Assembly (NCBI GenBank): GCA_949283445.1
Contig: CASDTD010000204.1
Coordinates: 1 to 9,016 of the forward strand
Source: an uncultured Coriobacteriia bacterium
Lineage (GTDB): Bacteria > Actinomycetota > Coriobacteriia > Coriobacteriales > QAMH01
Reading direction: 5' to 3'
Length of the DNA stretch: 9,016 bases
Both the position numbers and the translations under genes were made by a program. Numbering within the stretch: position 1 is the first letter of the stretch; each line of letters begins with the position of its first letter. The notes under the pieces are model-generated. The model was not told the origin of the DNA. It ran no database searches and saw only the letters and a program-made list of their open reading frames with translations. Below, piece by piece: positions 6,709 through 9,016 of this stretch.

Positions 6709-6741
6709 GATGTCACCAAGGGCTCTCTTTTTGGCGAGGGC
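6709..6741 (+). repeat. repeat unit 4
   Basis: It begins GATGTCACCA, has CTCTTTTTGGCG and ends GAGGGC, extending its match with unit 1 to 33 nt. It lies 14 nt from the rhodanese stop and reads toward that gene. Confidence 0.75.
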
Positions 6742-6755
6742 GTTTCGTGCGGCGG

Positions 6756-7091
6756 TTATTCCACGGGTCTGCTGGGGTCGCTTGCCCAGTCAGCCCAGCC
6801 GCCTGTGTAAACTTCGACGTTCTTGAATCCTGCGGCTGCGAGCGCCTCTGCAGCTGCTTGTGCGCGCGGACCCATGTGACAGTACAGCACGAGAGCGTCG
6901 TCTTTGCCGATTCCTGCTTCTGCGAACGCCTGAGGTTGCTGTGCCGTGGCCTCGCTTGTGATATCGAAGCCCGACGAGTAAGGGATGTTCACGGCACCAG
7001 GGATGTGCCCGTACGCGAATTCCTGCGACGTGCGAACGTCGACGAGTTTGAATGCGCCTTGGTTCTCCCTGATGTGCTCGGCATCTACCAT
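6756..7091 (-). CDS. single-domain rhodanese-like sulfurtransferase
   Basis: This is a cytoplasmic protein of 111 aa (GlpE/PspE size) expected to carry a persulfide on cysteine and move sulfane sulfur between partners. The domain is complete: FKLVDVRTSQEFAYGHIPGAVNIPY (14-38) is the N-terminal rhodanese motif, and the active-site loop is CHMGPR (C71 to R76), fitting the CxxGxR pattern. GGWADW (97-102) is the C-terminal motif. There is no signal peptide. The start at 7091 has a strong GGAGGAG ribosome site (7097-7103) 5 nt away. It is convergent with the radical SAM gene and divergent from the following membrane protein. A sulfur-relay link to the nearby ThiF-family gene is possible but unproven. 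Confidence 0.93.
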   Translation of the reverse strand: MVDAEHIRENQGAFKLVDVRTSQEFAYGHIPGAVNIPYSSGFDITSEATAQQPQAFAEAGIGKDDALVLYCHMGPRAQAAAEALAAAGFKNVEVYTGGWADWASDPSRPVE

Positions 7092-7164
7092 CGTGGCTCC
7101 TCCATGCTGTCATGTTTGCTTGTATCGATGCATGGTACTGCATTTCCATGCGCGCGGTTTGCGT

Positions 7165-7170
7165 TATTCT
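7165..7170 (+). promoter_or_regulatory. possible -10 element for a leaderless transcript
   Basis: TATTCT fits the TAnnnT pattern and ends 7 nt before ATG 7178, so transcription would begin at or next to the start codon. No Shine-Dalgarno is seen before 7178. The -35 region (near 7142-7148) is weak. Confidence 0.3.
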
Positions 7171-7177
7171 GTGTAGC

Positions 7178-7672
7178 ATGCAAAAACATGCTTCGACAAT
7201 CAGGAAAGTCAATGCGGTACTCGCCGCCGTGTTGACGGTTTTCTTCTTCGCGCATGCGCTACTGGGCAGCGTGACACAGGCGTTTCATCCCGTTGACGCT
7301 CCGGTTGTGCTTATCTGGGCACTTATGGGCGTGGGCGTGGTGCACATCGTGGCAAGCGTGTTCACTACCTACGTCATGTTCACCGACGAGGTGCGCCCGC
7401 CGAGTTCGCGCAAGAAACGCCATCAGTGGTTGAAGTGGGCTACGGGCGCGCTGCTTGCCGTCGTTGCCATCTGGCATGCGCTGCGTCCCGACACGAGCGC
7501 GGATGCGCTGCTCATCGTCGTTTTGGCGGTGCTCGCCTGGCACGCTTTCATTGGCAGCAAGTCTATCGTGCGCGATCTCGACATGCCGCGCTTCATGAAA
7601 GCAGCGCTGCGCGTTGCCGTCGTTGCAGTATCGGTGCTTATCGCCGTGTTAGTGCTCGTTGCTTTGCGGTAG
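7178..7672 (+). CDS. five-helix membrane protein with four helix histidines, possible cytochrome b-like
   Basis: This is an integral membrane protein of 164 aa that I cannot assign to a named family. Hydrophobic helices lie at about 11-32, 41-68, 86-103, 108-126 and 142-163. A basic loop between helices 2 and 3 (RPPSSRKKRH, 73-82) should be cytoplasmic. The first four helices each contain one histidine: H26 (HALLG), H56 (VVHIV), H100 (IWHAL) and H122 (AWHAF). Five helices with histidines spread over four of them resemble di-heme b-type anchors such as fumarate reductase cytochrome b, although the helix order of the ligands differs. That is inference. ATG 7178 is preferred over the in-frame ATG at 7112, which would add 22 residues overlapping the divergent rhodanese upstream region. 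Confidence 0.7.
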   Translation: MQKHASTIRKVNAVLAAVLTVFFFAHALLGSVTQAFHPVDAPVVLIWALMGVGVVHIVASVFTTYVMFTDEVRPPSSRKKRHQWLKWATGALLAVVAIWHALRPDTSADALLIVVLAVLAWHAFIGSKSIVRDLDMPRFMKAALRVAVVAVSVLIAVLVLVALR

Positions 7673-7713
7673 GGACGCTTCGTTTGATGCGCGCCTGTCG
7701 TTGACATGTGTTT

Positions 7714-7730
7714 GCCTTGGAAGGCTTTTT
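7714..7730 (+). terminator. weak intrinsic terminator after the membrane protein
   Basis: GCCTTGGAAGGC followed by TTTTT lies 41 nt past the stop at 7672 and just before the convergent ThiF-family stop. The stem is only 4-5 bp, so strength is doubtful. The reverse direction has no T run. Confidence 0.4.
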
Positions 7731-7740
7731 GCCGAAAGTC

Positions 7741-8430
7741 TTACGCGAGCTCGATTTCGTCGAATGTACCGGAGAGCAGGTCGACCATGAGCAGACGGTT
7801 GCGCAGGGGCATGCCTTTCCCGGTCAGCACCTTGACGGCTTCGGCAGCTTGCACGGCCGCCACGACTGAGGCGGTGAAGGGGAGGGTTCCGAGCTCTTCG
7901 TGCGCGCTTTCGCCTTCGATTTGGCCGTAGACCGTGGCAAACGACACGTCACCGGGGTAAACGGTGCACGCCTGTCCGAACCACCCTGCAATCGCGCCAT
8001 AGACAATGGGAATCCCCAGTTCAGAGGCGGCATGGGCAAGCCAGAAGCGTGCTTCCAGGCTGTCGAGGCAATCTACGATGCAGTCACTTCCCGCGATGAG
8101 TTCCGCCGTGTTTTCCTCGGTGAGCAGCATGCGCCGTGCGTCAATCTTGACCTCGCTGTTGATGCTCGCCACACGCTCGCGCGCGGCCTCGACTTTCGGC
8201 ATCCCCAAATTGCCTTCGGTAGCCAGCAGCTGGCGGTTGAGGTTGCTTTGCTCGAAGGTATCGGCGTCGATGACGCGCAGTGCACCGACTCCTATGCGCG
8301 CGAGCGACTCGACGACGTAGCCCCCCAAGCCCCCGCAGCCGACGACGGTGACGTGTGCGCTCGCAAGCGCTGCACAGTCTGCCTCGGAAAGCGCGTTCAG
8401 GTTGCGCACATAGCGCTGGAGGAGAGACAT
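7741..8430 (-). CDS. ThiF/MoeB/HesA-family E1-like adenylyltransferase
   Basis: This is a cytoplasmic enzyme (229 aa) of the family that adenylates the C-terminal glycine of small ubiquitin-like sulfur carriers (ThiS, MoaD). Seen in sequence: nucleotide-binding GCGGLG (31-36), acidic D55/D57, SNLNRQ with R66, GMPK with K79, and DCLDSLEAR (120-128), matching the DxxDNxxxR motif. The C-terminal LGTLPFTASVVAAVQAAEAVK (180-200) is the conserved helix region. It lacks both CxxC pairs of the structural zinc site of MoeB/ThiF, and the position of the usual catalytic cysteine is in a cysteine-free stretch (LGTLPF). The start at 8430 has GAAAGGA (8437-8443) 6 nt upstream; the frame is open to 8523, but that part overlaps the structured repeat. 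It lies downstream of the Fe-S gene on the same strand. A role in molybdopterin, thiamine or another sulfur pathway cannot be distinguished. Confidence 0.92.
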   Translation of the reverse strand: MSLLQRYVRNLNALSEADCAALASAHVTVVGCGGLGGYVVESLARIGVGALRVIDADTFEQSNLNRQLLATEGNLGMPKVEAARERVASINSEVKIDARRMLLTEENTAELIAGSDCIVDCLDSLEARFWLAHAASELGIPIVYGAIAGWFGQACTVYPGDVSFATVYGQIEGESAHEELGTLPFTASVVAAVQAAEAVKVLTGKGMPLRNRLLMVDLLSGTFDEIELA

Positions 8431-8436
8431 GAAAAG

Positions 8437-8443
8437 TCCTTTC
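8437..8443 (-). promoter_or_regulatory. ribosome binding site fixing the ThiF-family start
   Basis: GAAAGGA on the - strand lies 6 nt before ATG 8430. It supports the 229-residue product over the longer frame starting at 8523. Confidence 0.7.
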
Positions 8444-8466
8444 GATGGAGCTGGAAAACGGGTAAT

Positions 8467-8579
8467 GGGGCGCTGGGCATATCGACGAGTGGGGCTAAGC
8501 GACCGCAGCGAGAGTAGAGACAAGCTTTGCTTGGCTCGACCGAGCGAAGGGTCCCCCGAGGAGATATGCCCAGCGCCCC
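8467..8579. repeat. 113-bp structured inverted repeat between Fe-S and ThiF-family genes
   Basis: The arms 8467-8483 and 8563-8579 (GGGGCGCTGGGCATATC and its complement) match perfectly over 17 bp around a 79-nt interior. The interior has its own hairpins: CAAGC-TTT-GCTTG (8521-8533), GCTC-GACC-GAGC (8534-8545) and a possible GGGG/CCCC pairing (8491-8494 with 8553-8556). The result is a branched structure. It starts 9 nt after the Fe-S stop and ends 36 nt before the ThiF-family start (on the - strand). A T-rich CTTTT follows on the + strand; the - strand has only ATTACCCGTTTT. It could be a terminator, an RNA leader or a mobile palindrome. Confidence 0.75.
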
Positions 8580-8588
8580 TCTTTTAAC

Positions 8589-9016
8589 TTACACGAACCG
8601 GTACGTGTGCATCATCTCGTTGGCGAGCTGCTTCTTGCGGCACTCGTCGCACAGCGTGGCCGGATCTTCGCCCGTTTCGGAAGCAGCGCGTTGCACCATG
8701 GCGTCCGTTCCCATGACCGCGCCGCATTCCTCGCAGAACGCGAGCTTGAAGTCCTGGTGCCAGATAGTGCGCGTCGTGTCCGTCTCGGTGAACTCGATTT
8801 CACCCGTGGGGCAGACATTGGCGCAGGACAGGCAGCCGATGCACGACGGGGCGGCTTCGTCATAGGGCGTCGCGACGCGCTTTTCCGTGCCGCGCAGTAC
8901 CGTGTTGATGGCGCCGGTGCCTAGGGCGTTGCAGGCCTGCACGCACAGGCCGCACAGGATGCACTTGCCGGAATCGAGTGCGGTCAGGCGCGCGAAGCCG
9001 TTCTGGCCACCCAGAG
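8589..9016 (-). CDS. 2[4Fe-4S] ferredoxin-domain protein, NuoG/HoxU-like, C-terminal part (5' end outside window)
   Basis: The last 141 residues of an electron-transfer protein are visible. The frame runs open off the window edge, and no convincing start lies inside. The first cluster motif is CILCGLCVQAC (Cys 18, 21, 24, 28 of the visible part) and the second is CIGCLSCANVCP (58, 61, 64, 68). The context 'NGFARLTALDSGKC' and 'RGTEKRVATP' resembles the dicluster region of NuoG, HoxU and HydA/HndD-type hydrogenase subunits or formate dehydrogenases. A [2Fe-2S] domain may therefore lie upstream, but it is not seen. After the clusters there is no catalytic domain. Instead FCEEC (94, 97) and LCDEC (122, 125) form a CxxC...CxxC zinc- or rubredoxin-like site before the end. 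Product size and partner are unknown. The 113-bp inverted repeat and ThiF-family gene follow downstream. Confidence 0.9.
   Translation of the reverse strand, partial: LGGQNGFARLTALDSGKCILCGLCVQACNALGTGAINTVLRGTEKRVATPYDEAAPSCIGCLSCANVCPTGEIEFTETDTTRTIWHQDFKLAFCEECGAVMGTDAMVQRAASETGEDPATLCDECRKKQLANEMMHTYRFV

Larger units (their letters stand above)
6516..6741. repeat. 226-bp imperfect palindrome made of four repeat units
   Basis: This block fills almost the whole gap between the convergent radical SAM and rhodanese genes. Four units starting GATGTCACCA lie at 6516-6548 (-), 6595-6621 (-), 6636-6662 (+) and 6709-6741 (+). Spacers are 46, 14 and 46 nt, so the block is symmetric about 6628/6629. 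The inner pair matches at 23 of 27 positions and the outer pair at 21 of the first 28. The 46-nt spacers are only weakly complementary. A degenerate piece (GATGTCCTGTTTTGTGC) sits at 6563-6579. No coding sequence is credible here. It could be a bidirectional terminator block, a REP/BIME-like repeat or a MITE-like remnant. No transposase or target duplication is seen. Confidence 0.85.

Noticed and set aside
6516..6741. CRISPR array
   Set aside because: The units are in opposite orientations in a mirror-symmetric layout, not direct repeats, and no cas gene is present.
7112..7177. 22-residue N-terminal extension of the five-helix membrane protein
   Set aside because: It covers the divergent upstream region, has no ribosome site, and the core starts naturally at MQKHASTIRK.
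6624..7235. 203-residue open frame on the + strand
   Set aside because: It runs through the palindrome and antisense to the rhodanese, and the translation shows no domain.
7701..7706. TTGACA as a -35 promoter element
   Set aside because: No -10 hexamer lies at suitable spacing and no gene starts downstream on the + strand.
8431..8523. 31-residue N-terminal extension of the ThiF-family protein
   Set aside because: It overlaps the structured inverted repeat, while ATG 8430 has a good ribosome site and the family's usual N terminus.

Overview
The window is about 9 kb of GC-rich DNA, densely packed with genes and using mostly G/C-ending codons. Several features suggest a strictly anaerobic high-GC actinobacterium, most likely a Coriobacteriia (Eggerthellaceae-like) gut organism. 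These are a Tat-exported lipoprotein, a DUF4418-like/FtsX/LolD-type cassette, a BioB-like radical SAM enzyme and a hydrogenase/formate-dehydrogenase-type Fe-S protein. The taxonomy is an inference from gene content; no rRNA or other marker is present.

Region 1 (1-6513, all + strand) looks like one transcription unit of seven genes, joined by overlaps or short gaps. The first three form a complete nitrate/sulfonate/taurine-type (NMT1/SsuABC-like) ABC importer: permease (61-1071), ATPase (1071-1937, overlapping by one base) and Tat-type lipoprotein binding protein (2030-3091). The next three form a second ABC module: a very cysteine-rich DUF4418-like membrane protein (3107-3544), an FtsX/MacB-fold permease (3557-4771) and a LolD/MacB-like ATPase (4786-5454). 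The last gene encodes a BioB-like radical SAM enzyme (5500-6513). The organisation suggests uptake of a small organic molecule or cofactor precursor, radical modification of it, and a second transporter linked to the same process. The substrate cannot be read from the sequence.

Region 2 (6514-6755) is the gap between two convergent genes. It is filled by an imperfect palindrome of about 226 bp built from four copies of a roughly 27-33 bp unit starting GATGTCACCA. The copies are arranged left, left, right, right, with symmetric spacers of 46, 14 and 46 nt. The units look like short hairpins followed by T runs, so the block may act as a paired bidirectional terminator or be a REP/MITE-like element.

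Region 3 (6756-7740) holds a single-domain rhodanese on the - strand and, divergent from it, a small five-helix membrane protein with one histidine in each of the first four helices (a possible di-heme cytochrome b). A weak terminator follows the membrane gene.

Region 4 (7741-9016, - strand) holds the 3' part of a NuoG/HoxU-like 2[4Fe-4S] protein with a zinc-site-like tail. Downstream of it are a 113-bp structured inverted repeat and a ThiF/MoeB-family E1-like enzyme that lacks the zinc cysteines and the usual catalytic cysteine.
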